A stretch of DNA of 64,000 bases. It comes from Edwardsiella anguillarum ET080813 (GTDB taxonomy: Bacteria > Pseudomonadota > Gammaproteobacteria > Enterobacterales > Enterobacteriaceae). Within the stretch, counting starts at the first letter, position 1. Every line of letters starts with the position of its first letter. Made by a program: the position numbers and the translations under genes. Shown here in pieces: positions 26,231 through 33,340 of the stretch. The notes below the pieces were generated by a model. It ran no database searches, was not told the origin of the DNA, and worked only from the letters and a program-made list of their open reading frames with translations. Location of the stretch: NCBI RefSeq assembly GCF_000264765.2, contig NZ_CP006664.1, forward strand, positions 4,136,129-4,200,128. Direction: 5' to 3'.

Positions 26231-26381
26231 TGTTACCTCACTTGTAACCTAATCTGTTACCTGACACTGTTACTCAACCAGAAGAGGTAACAGCATGGGT
26301 AACAACCAGCTGATGGGAATATTTTTTGTAATCAAGGACAAAACTCAACATGTAACAAAATGCAACTGTTACCTGTTACCT
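26231..26381. repeat. Repeat cluster upstream of terS, candidate cosB packaging site
   Basis: Copies of TGTTACCT or close variants start at 26231, 26243, 26255 and 26268 (12- to 13-bp spacing). Inverted copies lie at 26285 and 26297, a further TGTAACA at 26351, and two overlapping direct copies at 26367 and 26374. In lambda, TerS binds the R sites of cosB immediately upstream of nu1; this cluster has the same position relative to terS. The 12-bp cohesive-end site cosN itself cannot be pinpointed. Confidence 0.7.
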
Positions 26382-26472
26382 AAATTTGAAAACTTGTAGC
26401 TAAGAAAACAACGCGGCGCGCAATGCCCGTGCTTTACAAAAGTCACAGGAAGGACCCAAAAAATATTGGGGG

Positions 26473-27111
26473 CTATTTTGCTGTTCGAATTGCTTCAGCA
26501 ATGGCTGCGCTTATCGCGCCCGGCAGCAAACCCGACGCCATTGCTCGCGAGCGTTCCATATAGCCCAGCACAGGGGTCACCGGTAGCGCATCGCCAAACC
26601 GAATCAGAAGCTTCGGAGAGCGCTGTTTACGCTTAGGTCTTCGGGTCCCATTGGCGGAGCGCTTGGCCCGTTTCTTCTTGGCCTTCATCGGCTTCCTGCG
26701 CTGCCAGACGGCATTGACACCGCCTACGTCACCGACAAATACATTTTCCTTTGCTTTCAGCTGAGGGAGCTTGTTGCGCGGCATGTTACCGTACTTGTTT
26801 AGCTTGACGTTCTTAGGGTTCAAAAGAGCTTGGCTATTGAGTTTATGGTCTCCACCAAACTCGAATGGCTCGAGGTAACCAGCGGCGGTATCACGAACAA
26901 ACACTTTTGCACGCAAATTACTTTTTCTGGCACCGACAGATCCGACTGACTTCACAGTAAATGGTGTAGGGTTTTCAAGATAGCGATCGAAAGCCGTTCT
27001 CTGCGCCGATTCGATTTGACGGACAACCTTCGTCATCGCCTGAGCCATCGCAAACGGTATCTGTTTCTGTAGCGCATTAAGCTGCCCAGATAAATCCTTT
27101 AATGTTGCCAT
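26473..27111 (-). CDS. Phage morphogenesis-type protein, unassigned
   Basis: The 212 residues include a helical N-terminus (L-N-A-L-Q-K-Q-I-P-F-A-M-A-Q-A-M-T-K-V), a strand-rich middle (V-F-V-R-D-T-A-A-G-Y-L-E-P-F-E-F-G-G) and a very basic segment (R-K-P-M-K-A-K-K-K-R-A-K-R). The pattern resembles minor tail or neck proteins of the HK97 gp10 type, but I cannot name the family. It lies between the lysis genes and the candidate cos site, so in the packaged genome it would be near the right end. Confidence 0.6.
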   Translation of the reverse strand: MATLKDLSGQLNALQKQIPFAMAQAMTKVVRQIESAQRTAFDRYLENPTPFTVKSVGSVGARKSNLRAKVFVRDTAAGYLEPFEFGGDHKLNSQALLNPKNVKLNKYGNMPRNKLPQLKAKENVFVGDVGGVNAVWQRRKPMKAKKKRAKRSANGTRRPKRKQRSPKLLIRFGDALPVTPVLGYMERSRAMASGLLPGAISAAIAEAIRTAK

Positions 27112-27113
27112 GA

Positions 27114-27308
27114 CTATGGACCTTTGGTTTCCGCGGCGGTATTACCACGCACCTCCATTTCTTTTTTCTGCCGCAACATCGCAGCACGCTGCTCAATACG
27201 AACCATGCCAGCGTGCGTCTTCGGGCAGAATTGAACGATGTGCGTTCTAGAGCCGCAATAGCTGCAGCGGCGCCCTCGCGTGAATTGAAACGGTGACGGC
27301 TTCTTCAT
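27114..27308 (-). CDS. Small zinc-knuckle-like phage protein
   Basis: 64 residues starting at the ATG with GGAGG seven bases upstream. The pattern C-S-Y-C-G-S-R-T-H-I-V-Q-F-C-P-K-T-H holds a C-x2-C and C/H pair that could bind zinc. The rest is charged helix. It ends 2 bp before the next gene. Function unknown. Confidence 0.6.
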   Translation of the reverse strand: MKKPSPFQFTRGRRCSYCGSRTHIVQFCPKTHAGMVRIEQRAAMLRQKKEMEVRGNTAAETKGP

Positions 27309-27353
27309 ACATACCTCCAGAAAAAAAGGCCGCACATGGCGACCCTGTTGCAT

Positions 27354-27960
27354 TATCGCAGGCCCTCATCGAAGACCTGCTGTAATGCTTATACGTTTTA
27401 TCCCATGCGGGGGATAAAATTCACTTATCCGTTATAGGGTATAAACGACCCTGCTCCATTTGCTGGATGCCGGCCTTATCCACATTGCATTGCACCAACA
27501 AAGACAGCAGACTCACGTTAAGATCCAGGCTGCTGTTACCAACGCTGGCAATGGCGTCGGGATGTATACCGTCCGCGTACGTGTATATACATTAGCATTA
27601 TTTCCATCCCAACTAGTTGACAGGAACAATAAAAAAAGCCGCAAATGCGGCGATCGGGTGTTTATCAGATTTTACGCTCAAGATGCACCGCTTGATGCAA
27701 TGCACCCTTTTCGTTAAGCTTCAATCCCCACACGGATGAGATAACTGACTGGGGACTCAATATTTCAAGATGCCATTTTTCCAGAACTGCGCCGTATTTT
27801 TATGGCTGTTAAACCGATAGTTTTCCATTAACACCACCCACATTAATCCAGGTGCCTACCGTAGTATCCATAAGTAATAACTCTGATATGCAGCCCACAA
27901 AGATGATCTCAACCTGTTAATACCATTGATCTATGATGGGCTAAAAAAGCCGCCCGGAGG
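27354..27960. other. Mostly non-coding stretch between small-protein gene and lysis genes
   Basis: I find no convincing gene over 600 bp. The minus strand has short open frames around 27430-27600 but none with RBS and family support. Two minus-strand terminators lie at 27629-27652 and 27944-27967. The bases between may be the remains of a deleted gene. Confidence 0.4.
27629..27652 (-). terminator. Hairpin terminator in the late region
   Basis: On the minus strand CGCCGCA TT TGCGGC is followed by TTTTTTTATT. It lies within the late transcript, so it would act only on polymerase not modified by Q. Confidence 0.75.
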
Positions 27961-27967
27961 CGGCCTA
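27944..27967 (-). terminator. Hairpin terminator after the small gene at 27970
   Basis: On the minus strand GGCCGCC TCC GGGCGGC precedes TTTTTTAG. It ends the lysis-gene cluster. Confidence 0.8.
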
Positions 27968-27969
27968 TT

Positions 27970-28170
27970 TTACTTTTTGAACTCAACTGCTTTTTTAATT
28001 TCAGTTAAAGCGTTATTTACATGAGGGTGCTCTACAATTCGATAAGTGGAATTGTCAATCAACAGCGACTCGGCCCGCTGAACGATACGATCAAAATCAT
28101 CACTACTCTCACGAACGGCACCAATAACAGCGATCAGTGCTTGATTAAGAGCTATCTCTCTGTCAGTCAT
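27970..28170 (-). CDS. Small hypothetical phage protein
   Basis: 66 residues with a good RBS (AAGGAAGCAGA). Helical, starting M-T-D-R-E-I-A-L-N-Q-A-L-I-A-V-I-G-A-V and ending A-L-T-E-I-K-K-A-V-E-F-K-K. No family recognised. It lies between Rz/Rz1 and a terminator, a common site for small accessory genes in lambdoid phages. Confidence 0.65.
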   Translation of the reverse strand: MTDREIALNQALIAVIGAVRESSDDFDRIVQRAESLLIDNSTYRIVEHPHVNNALTEIKKAVEFKK

Positions 28171-28206
28171 TCTGCTTCCTTTTTAATCCAAAAGTAGAAT
28201 GATATC

Positions 28207-28692
28207 TCATTTCAAGCATTGAGTATTGATGTATTCCTGCAATGTTCTCAGGGCTGTTTGATCGCTGACAATGCCGGATCGGATACCGAGAACATTTCGT
28301 CCAGCAGTGTCAGAGAGTTCGACGGTGGTTGCATCGCCCACGCGGGTGGTGCTGGAGGATTCGGTCGAGGCTGGCACTGAACACCTTGCTTTGACGAGCA
28401 CCCGGCCACCATTATCAAGCTTGCGCTGAAGAGCATCGTTCTGAGCTTTGGCATCTGCCAGCTCCTTTTGGTATTTGATATCGAGAGCCGCCACATCGCG
28501 CTGGCGCGCCTGCAAATCGGTGATAGTGGCATTTGCCAGGCTAAGCGCTTGCATTTTCTCGTCACGCTGCTTCTTGTACTCGGTGGCGTTGTTACGGTAG
28601 TGGTTAGCCCTCCAGGCCAGTACACCAATCACCACAGCAATTAGCACTGGCAGCCAGATCTTTTTGAGCAGAGACAAAGCGACTTCGATCAT
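28207..28692 (-). CDS. Rz: i-spanin Rz
   Basis: This 161-residue inner-membrane spanin has an N-terminal signal anchor ([20 protein letters not shown]) and a periplasmic coiled coil ([24 protein letters not shown]). With Rz1 it fuses inner and outer membranes in the last step of lysis. It overlaps the endolysin stop and encloses the Rz1 gene in another frame, as in lambda. Confidence 0.92.
   Translation of the reverse strand: MIEVALSLLKKIWLPVLIAVVIGVLAWRANHYRNNATEYKKQRDEKMQALSLANATITDLQARQRDVAALDIKYQKELADAKAQNDALQRKLDNGGRVLVKARCSVPASTESSSTTRVGDATTVELSDTAGRNVLGIRSGIVSDQTALRTLQEYINTQCLK
28248..28454 (-). CDS. Rz1: o-spanin Rz1 (lipoprotein nested in Rz)
   Basis: This 68-residue frame lies wholly within Rz. 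[19 protein letters not shown] is a lipoprotein signal ending at the lipobox Cys, followed by S-S-K-Q and a proline-rich stretch ([15 protein letters not shown]) very like lambda Rz1. The start at 28454 gives the basic residues expected before the hydrophobic core. Confidence 0.9.
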   Translation of the reverse strand: MPKLRTMLFSASLIMVAGCSSKQGVQCQPRPNPPAPPAWAMQPPSNSLTLLDEMFSVSDPALSAIKQP

Positions 28693-29165
28693 GCTGCAGT
28701 CTCATTTAGTTTACCGCCTACCTCTTTGAACTTGGCGATCAGGCTCTCCGCCTTGTGCTCAAACTGGCCATAACCGGCCCCAGGGAGTGAGGCCCAGATG
28801 TTACTGCAACGGTCGATAGCCTGCCGAATATTGCCATTATCGATTAACGGTAGCGCGCCACGCTCTTTGATCTGCTGAAGTGCGACGGCATCCTGACTGG
28901 CAGGCGAGAAATCCTTCAGGCCAAGCTGCGCGCGATAAGCATCCCACCATTTTGACAACAGCTGGTAACGGCCGGCGGCAGTGGATTTTAACGAGGGATT
29001 TAACGTGATGAGTTTGCGCGGGTGGTCAGAGTAATCAGTAAACAGGGAGCCACCGACAATAACGTCGTACCCGTGGTCTTTTGTGGGCTGTCGGCCGTTA
29101 TCCGTTTCCTCTGACCACGCCAACATATCGAGAAAGGCTCTACGCTGTGGATTAACGTTCTGCAT
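28689..29165 (-). CDS. R: Endolysin, lambda gpR-type lytic transglycosylase
   Basis: The 158 residues are nearly those of lambda R. The start [20 protein letters not shown] includes the catalytic Glu, followed by [29 protein letters not shown] and [16 protein letters not shown]. There is no signal sequence, so release needs the holin. It cuts peptidoglycan between MurNAc and GlcNAc, forming anhydro ends. Confidence 0.97.
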   Translation of the reverse strand: MQNVNPQRRAFLDMLAWSEETDNGRQPTKDHGYDVIVGGSLFTDYSDHPRKLITLNPSLKSTAAGRYQLLSKWWDAYRAQLGLKDFSPASQDAVALQQIKERGALPLIDNGNIRQAIDRCSNIWASLPGAGYGQFEHKAESLIAKFKEVGGKLNETAA

Positions 29166-29168
29166 AAA

Positions 29169-29489
29169 TCACTCCTGCCGCTGGATGCCGGCGCGCTTGT
29201 CGGCGATCTGTCGGATGAAATCGACGCCAAGGAACCCGATAAAGACGCTGCCCAGTGACGCCCAGTTAGGGTCTAGACCGAGCAGAGTTAAGCCATCCTT
29301 GATGTAAAACGCGAATATCGCGCACATCCCAGCTTCGATAATCCGCCGCCACCACGGCTGCCGGCCGGTATATGCACCACGCAGCAACGTCATTAAACTG
29401 GCCAGCGATGCGTACCCGATTTCGCTACGATGCGCGGCAAACCACGCAAGGAGGGCTGCCCATACATCCGGGGTCTTGTCCATTTTCAT
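29169..29489 (-). CDS. S: Holin, lambda S type with dual start
   Basis: 106 residues (or 104 from the second start). The order of segments parallels lambda S: Y-A-S-L-A-S-L-M-T-L-L-R-G-A-Y-T-G, then A-G-M-C-A-I-F-A-F-Y-I-K-D, then S-V-F-I-G-F-L-G-V-D-F. Three membrane helices are visible. The start M-K-M-D-K has two Met codons two residues apart, the arrangement that yields holin and antiholin in lambda. GGAGG lies upstream. It opens the membrane for the endolysin. Confidence 0.93.
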   Translation of the reverse strand: MKMDKTPDVWAALLAWFAAHRSEIGYASLASLMTLLRGAYTGRQPWWRRIIEAGMCAIFAFYIKDGLTLLGLDPNWASLGSVFIGFLGVDFIRQIADKRAGIQRQE

Positions 29490-29499
29490 AGTCTCCACC

Positions 29500-29861
29500 T
29501 CCCGATCGCGGGTGGCGTGAATAAGGGGCTCCAGCGCGGCGGAAGCCGTACTAAGGCCGGATTGGGTTATGAACCCGTGTTCTGCGGGTCAAAGGGTAGC
29601 CCCCTGCGCTTATCTCAGGACGTCGATCTCATCGCGTGTCAGCTCTACGACGGGCTAAAAAGAAAAAGCCCCGCACATGGCAAGGATTAGGGATAACTGT
29701 GGTAGTTGCTCAAAAATTGTAAGCAAACAACCATTGGTAGTGGGTGTTAAACAAGATATAACTCCAGCGTACCTCTTCGAAACCTATCGTTCTACCTACT
29801 AGGTTTTAGTAAAAACCATACAGAATCTGATTGATAGTCTCGAAGTAGTCATTGTTAACAT
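29500..29861. other. Late-leader region between holin and the NYN cargo
   Basis: No gene over 360 bp. It includes the upstream region of the lysis genes with an A-rich/GCCCC hairpin near 29655-29680. The right part is AT-rich and belongs to the cargo insertion. Confidence 0.4.
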
Positions 29862-30069
29862 GATATAATGTTTCAAGCAAAGCACGGGTCTCTATATATA
29901 GTATGCAAAGAAACAAACAACCACTATATATTGATATGGAGGAAAATTTACATTCCTACTGTGCAAAAACCATTGACATAAGAAATGTCAATGACTAAAT
30001 TTACGGAACCAGCTCAGCACTGTTCGTAGATAATGTTTAGGGTCTACTCAACGGTTCTGAGCTTTTTTT
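29862..30069 (+). ncRNA. Candidate structured leader RNA upstream of the NYN gene
   Basis: A TATAAT box at about 29863-29868 could start a plus-strand transcript. Three inverted repeats follow: TATATAGT/ACTATATA (29895-29902 with 29923-29930), a perfect 9-bp CATTGACAT/ATGTCAATG with a 5-base loop (29971-29993), and AGCTCAG/CTGAGCT (30011-30017 with 30057-30063) running into seven T. GAACC at 30006 can also pair with GGTTC at 30053, crossing the last stem. No protein is encoded. Whether it is an independent RNA or an attenuator is open. Confidence 0.45.
30057..30069 (+). terminator. Terminator just before the NYN gene
   Basis: The 3' arm CTGAGCT plus a run of T ends 13 bases before the NYN start codon; the 5' arm AGCTCAG lies at 30011-30017. 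A terminator directly ahead of a start codon suggests controlled read-through. Confidence 0.55.
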
Positions 30070-30082
30070 GTGGGCATTTTTA

Positions 30083-30946
30083 ATGAAGAAAACAGCAGTC
30101 TTAATTGATGGTGGCTACTTCATCCGCCGTATCGACTACTTTCTACGCAAGCATTTCCCCGATCATGAGCTTGACAGTCAACAACTTGTAAAAATAATTT
30201 GGCGTATTGTCAGATTTCATGTTGAAGTTCCACATGGTGGTCATCCTGAACGAGAGGCTTTAGAGCTTTATCGAATTTATTATTATGACTGTCCCCCTCT
30301 TGATAAGCAGATAAAGTACCCTCTTCCTACAGATGGGAATAAAACTCCTGCGACAAAAAATTTTAAAACACATGCGCCAAATATTTTGAGGACAAAACTC
30401 CACGAAGAATTAAGAAAAACGCGAAAAACAGCTCTTCGCATGGGTGTTCTTTCTAATGTAGGTAATTGGCAGATTAAAGAACACATATTAAAAAAGCTGC
30501 TGCGAAATGAAGTACAATGGTCTGATCTAACCAATGATGATTTTTACTACGAATATAAACAAAAGGCCGTAGATATCAAACTTGGCATGGATATAACTAT
30601 TCTTGCTCATGAAAAATTAGTCGATGTTATAGTATTAATAGCAGGAGATGCCGATTTTGTTCCAGCAGCTAAACATGCTCGAATAAAAGGCGTCGATTTC
30701 ATACTTGACCCTATGCATCAACAAGTTCCAGCCTCACTAGCCGAACATGTTGATGGAGTTCAATCGAGCAATATCATTGTTGCTATAGCAGACATTTGCC
30801 GAATCGTCCCATCAGTAAAGCCTGATTGGTGGGATGAGCACATAGATAGACGGAAAGAAAGAAAGCTCAATGGCGGTAAAAGAATTAAACCCACTAAGCG
30901 ACATATACAAAGGAGCGCTAGCACCTCTGAAAATCCCCAGGAGTAA
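30083..30946 (+). CDS. NYN-domain (PIN-like) ribonuclease-type protein
   Basis: The 287 residues begin M-K-K-T-A-V-L-I-D-G-G-Y-F-I-R-R, the NYN-domain start with its first acidic residue. Near residue 190-200 comes V-I-V-L-I-A-G-D-A-D-F-V-P-A-A-K-H-A-R, which carries the conserved G-D-x-D-F metal-binding motif. A helical insertion (W-Q-I-K-E-H-I-L-K-K-L-L) lies between and the C-terminal tail is basic. NYN proteins cut RNA in many settings, including antiphage systems. The gene is AT-rich, opposite in strand to its neighbours, and lies between holin and Q where lambdoid phages often carry cargo. The substrate is unknown. Confidence 0.85.
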   Translation: MKKTAVLIDGGYFIRRIDYFLRKHFPDHELDSQQLVKIIWRIVRFHVEVPHGGHPEREALELYRIYYYDCPPLDKQIKYPLPTDGNKTPATKNFKTHAPNILRTKLHEELRKTRKTALRMGVLSNVGNWQIKEHILKKLLRNEVQWSDLTNDDFYYEYKQKAVDIKLGMDITILAHEKLVDVIVLIAGDADFVPAAKHARIKGVDFILDPMHQQVPASLAEHVDGVQSSNIIVAIADICRIVPSVKPDWWDEHIDRRKERKLNGGKRIKPTKRHIQRSASTSENPQE

Positions 30947-31040
30947 TCCGGGATTACCGATTTGTCAAACCATCTATCAACTAGTTCATTGTTTGACATA
31001 CTCCCCCTGCTCTAAAAGAGCCAGGTTTACGGCACTACGA

Positions 31041-31070
31041 ACAAAAAACCCGCTCAATGGCGGGTTTAAT
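31041..31070. terminator. Bidirectional hairpin terminator, tR'-like
   Basis: AAAAAACCCGC TCAAT GGCGGGTTTAAT is a strong hairpin with T runs in both directions. Read on the minus strand it lies just past Q, the place of tR', which stops unmodified late transcripts. On the plus strand it closes the NYN transcript. Confidence 0.8.
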
Positions 31071-31182
31071 CAGTGTTGCAACGGCTTTGGGTGAAATATC
31101 CCATCGTTAGAGCCATGGTTCCACAAAAAACGCCAACATACAATATCATTGTGCTATCTTTTGTGAAATAGAGCACATATTC

Positions 31183-31953
31183 CTATCTGGTGATTTTTTT
31201 CAGTTGCTGGTCAGCAATCGTTTCTTGGCGATCACACTCCACAACCATCCTCTCATACAGAGGCTTATACGAATTACGCCATGACGTCTCTGGCAGGCCA
31301 TTGATGTAGTGGCTAATGGCTTGATAGGCCTTTGCCACAGGAAGTCGCCTATACCCACGACCACCACACCGTTTACATGAACACTGAACCGGAACCCCCT
31401 GACGCTCGGTCTCTTTCCGGTCGATAGCGACGCGACGCCCACGGCAATCATTACATACGGCGGAAACGACGCCCTTACCACCACACTTTCGGCACATGCG
31501 GCCAACTCGCTCTGTGACAACCTTTGCGGACGTGGATCCGTACCCAGGGTGTTTAACGACATCCTCCTGCCGATAAATCATGCCATGGCCATTACAGCAA
31601 TCGCATAACTCTTGTCCTGCAGCTGAGCGGCAATAATCGCGGTATGCAAACGCCGCCAGGGTGGCGATCACTTTCGCCTTTACAGTAGGGGGGAGTTTGC
31701 GAATAGCCGCCACTTTGTCACACTGCTTCATGCCAAACTGCGTCAATAGCTGCACGGCACGATCGCGATCTGCAACACTAACGCCGACCTTCCCCATAAA
31801 CGCGGAGAATCCAAACTCTGCGCTACTCTGGCACATCCCCATAGCGGCCATAACATCAGTCCCCGTAAGGCTATCTGTTGCTGTTGCTCTCGGCGCATCG
31901 CTCAAGCTCGGGGTTTTTGGGGCAAAAAATTTCACAGCATTCTCTAAATTCAT
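31183..31953 (-). CDS. Late antitermination protein Q (zinc-binding type)
   Basis: 256 residues from the ATG at 31953, which has GGAGAG upstream. The protein has two pairs of Cys motifs like DnaJ zinc centres: C-D-C-C-N-G-H-G near residue 115, C-R-K-C-G-G-K-G, C-N-D-C-R-G-R-R, and C-K-R-C-G-G-R-G. Such Q proteins modify RNA polymerase at the late promoter so that it reads through terminators into the lysis and structural genes. It is the last gene of the early minus-strand operon. Confidence 0.85.
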   Translation of the reverse strand: MNLENAVKFFAPKTPSLSDAPRATATDSLTGTDVMAAMGMCQSSAEFGFSAFMGKVGVSVADRDRAVQLLTQFGMKQCDKVAAIRKLPPTVKAKVIATLAAFAYRDYCRSAAGQELCDCCNGHGMIYRQEDVVKHPGYGSTSAKVVTERVGRMCRKCGGKGVVSAVCNDCRGRRVAIDRKETERQGVPVQCSCKRCGGRGYRRLPVAKAYQAISHYINGLPETSWRNSYKPLYERMVVECDRQETIADQQLKKITR

Positions 31954-31972
31954 GTTCAGCGCTCTCCACACA

Positions 31973-32371
31973 TTACGCCTTCACTATGGCACCTATCCCC
32001 AGCACCCGATTCAGGAATTGCACCAACAACACCAACTGGCTGCCGTTCCTCTGCTCCCAACCACTCATATCACGATGTAGTTCGTCATGGCACCGCCGGC
32101 ACAGCGGTATCACAAACAAATCATGCGTTTTAGTTCCTATGCCACCCAATCCCAACCCCGAATTGATGATGTGATGTGGGTCATCGGCAGGGTTTCCGCA
32201 CCCGCAGCACGGCTGTGTCTTCACCCAGCGCGTGTATTTACCACTCTCCCAGCGCTGAAACTTAGGCCGCAGCATAAACCCCGCCGCCGGTGCCTCATCT
32301 GCCGCCAGCTTGATCACCGGCTGTGGGATAACGGCCTCTACGGCCGCCCCCCTGTTTGATTTAAGGCTCAC
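31973..32371 (-). CDS. DUF968-type putative HNH nuclease
   Basis: 132 residues from a GTG start. The C-terminal half has the zinc/HNH-like pattern C-C-G-C-G-N-P-A-D-D-P-H-H-I-I (C-x-C then H-H), followed by C-R-R-C-H-D-E-L-H-R-D. This matches DUF968 proteins found next to Q in many lambdoid prophages and thought to be recombination-linked nucleases. The start is uncertain; a GTG is chosen because upstream codons overlap the PerC-like gene. Confidence 0.75.
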   Translation of the reverse strand: MSLKSNRGAAVEAVIPQPVIKLAADEAPAAGFMLRPKFQRWESGKYTRWVKTQPCCGCGNPADDPHHIINSGLGLGGIGTKTHDLFVIPLCRRCHDELHRDMSGWEQRNGSQLVLLVQFLNRVLGIGAIVKA

Positions 32372-32609
32372 AGGACTCCCCCACGCAGTTGTCGTAATCC
32401 ATACGCGGATCACCACTGACACGCTGAGCACAACGCACGTGGCGCGATAGTTCGTTACGGCGCACCACAACCCTGCTTATCTGCGCCGCATCGGCAAATT
32501 CCGCCGCCCTGGTCAGCTCAGTAAGCGCTCGGCGATACAGCCCGCGAGATACCAACTCTTCTGCCCGCCGGCAATGTGCATCGGCCATAGCCGAATTCTC
32601 TCTGCTCAT
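32361..32609 (-). CDS. PerC-like small regulator
   Basis: 82 residues with a strong RBS (GGGAGGGAGCGGT). It has the short PerC signature: A-E-E-L-V-S-R-G-L-Y-R-R-A-L-T-E-L-T-R-A-A, then R-R-N-E-L-S-R. PerC family members are phage-encoded transcription activators. It overlaps the end of the P-like gene. Confidence 0.7.
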   Translation of the reverse strand: MSRENSAMADAHCRRAEELVSRGLYRRALTELTRAAEFADAAQISRVVVRRNELSRHVRCAQRVSGDPRMDYDNCVGESCEP

Positions 32610-33340
32610 ACCGCTCCCTCCCCTGGATTCCCTCGCATTTTCTGGCGGATAGCTGCCAACGCAGCGACCCCGACCGATTGGTAATGCTCCGCGTTCCCTG
32701 CCAGCTCCGCCGCCGTCTTGGGCCTGCGGCAATCGGCAATTCGGACTACCGGCTGTGGGATCACTTTTCCGGACGCTATGTCCTTGGCCCACTGCTTCAT
32801 CTGCGCCTTGATCGCCCGCAGCACCTCGGCCTCGGTGTAGTTGTACCGGTACATCAGTTGGCGTACATCCAGCACCACCCAGTACATCACCGGGTGTGCC
32901 CAGTCGAACGCCTCCGGCGTGGCAAAACGGTGTTTATCGCGGGCATAGCGGTGGAACTCAGCCAGCACCTCATCGTCAGAGGGCAATCCACCCGCCCCCC
33001 GCGCTCCCTCACGGCACCACGCCATGAAGCGCCCGCAGGAAGGCCAGAAATCCCCGCCGTGTTGGCGGGCCATGCTGACACCGGCCCTCACCTGCTCCAG
33101 CGTCGTAATCCCCCCTTCGGCGAATGCTGTAATCCACTGGCGCTTCATCGCCGCCACCTCATCCGGCGCGCCAAACACCGTATTGCGCGCCGCCGGGAAC
33201 AGCAGCAGCAGATTTTCAAACAGCACATCCACCAGCTTTTCAGCGTTGCCGTTCACCACTCGCGCCTGCAGGGGCTGACCAGCCATGCGGGACAGTGCGG
33301 CGGCATCCCGGCGCTGTACGGCAGAAACCAGATTTTTCAT
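32606..33340 (-). CDS. Replication protein P (helicase loader)
   Basis: 244 residues from the ATG that overlaps the O stop (ATGA). The signature of lambda P-like loaders is present: V-L-F-E-N-L-L-L-L-F-P-A, K-R-Q-W-I-T-A-F-A-E-G-G-I, D-F-W-P-S-C-G-R-F-M-A-W-C, and the closing Y-N-Y-T-E-A-E-V-L-R-A-I. It recruits host DnaB to the origin bound by O. Confidence 0.9.
   Translation of the reverse strand: MKNLVSAVQRRDAAALSRMAGQPLQARVVNGNAEKLVDVLFENLLLLFPAARNTVFGAPDEVAAMKRQWITAFAEGGITTLEQVRAGVSMARQHGGDFWPSCGRFMAWCREGARGAGGLPSDDEVLAEFHRYARDKHRFATPEAFDWAHPVMYWVVLDVRQLMYRYNYTEAEVLRAIKAQMKQWAKDIASGKVIPQPVVRIADCRRPKTAAELAGNAEHYQSVGVAALAAIRQKMRGNPGEGAV

Noticed and set aside
27460..27717. Plus-strand ORF in the gap before the lysis genes
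   Set aside because: No RBS, no family pattern, and it crosses a minus-strand terminator.
30068..30082. TTG start five codons upstream of the NYN gene
   Set aside because: It lies in the terminator's T run; the ATG at 30083 begins the conserved domain.
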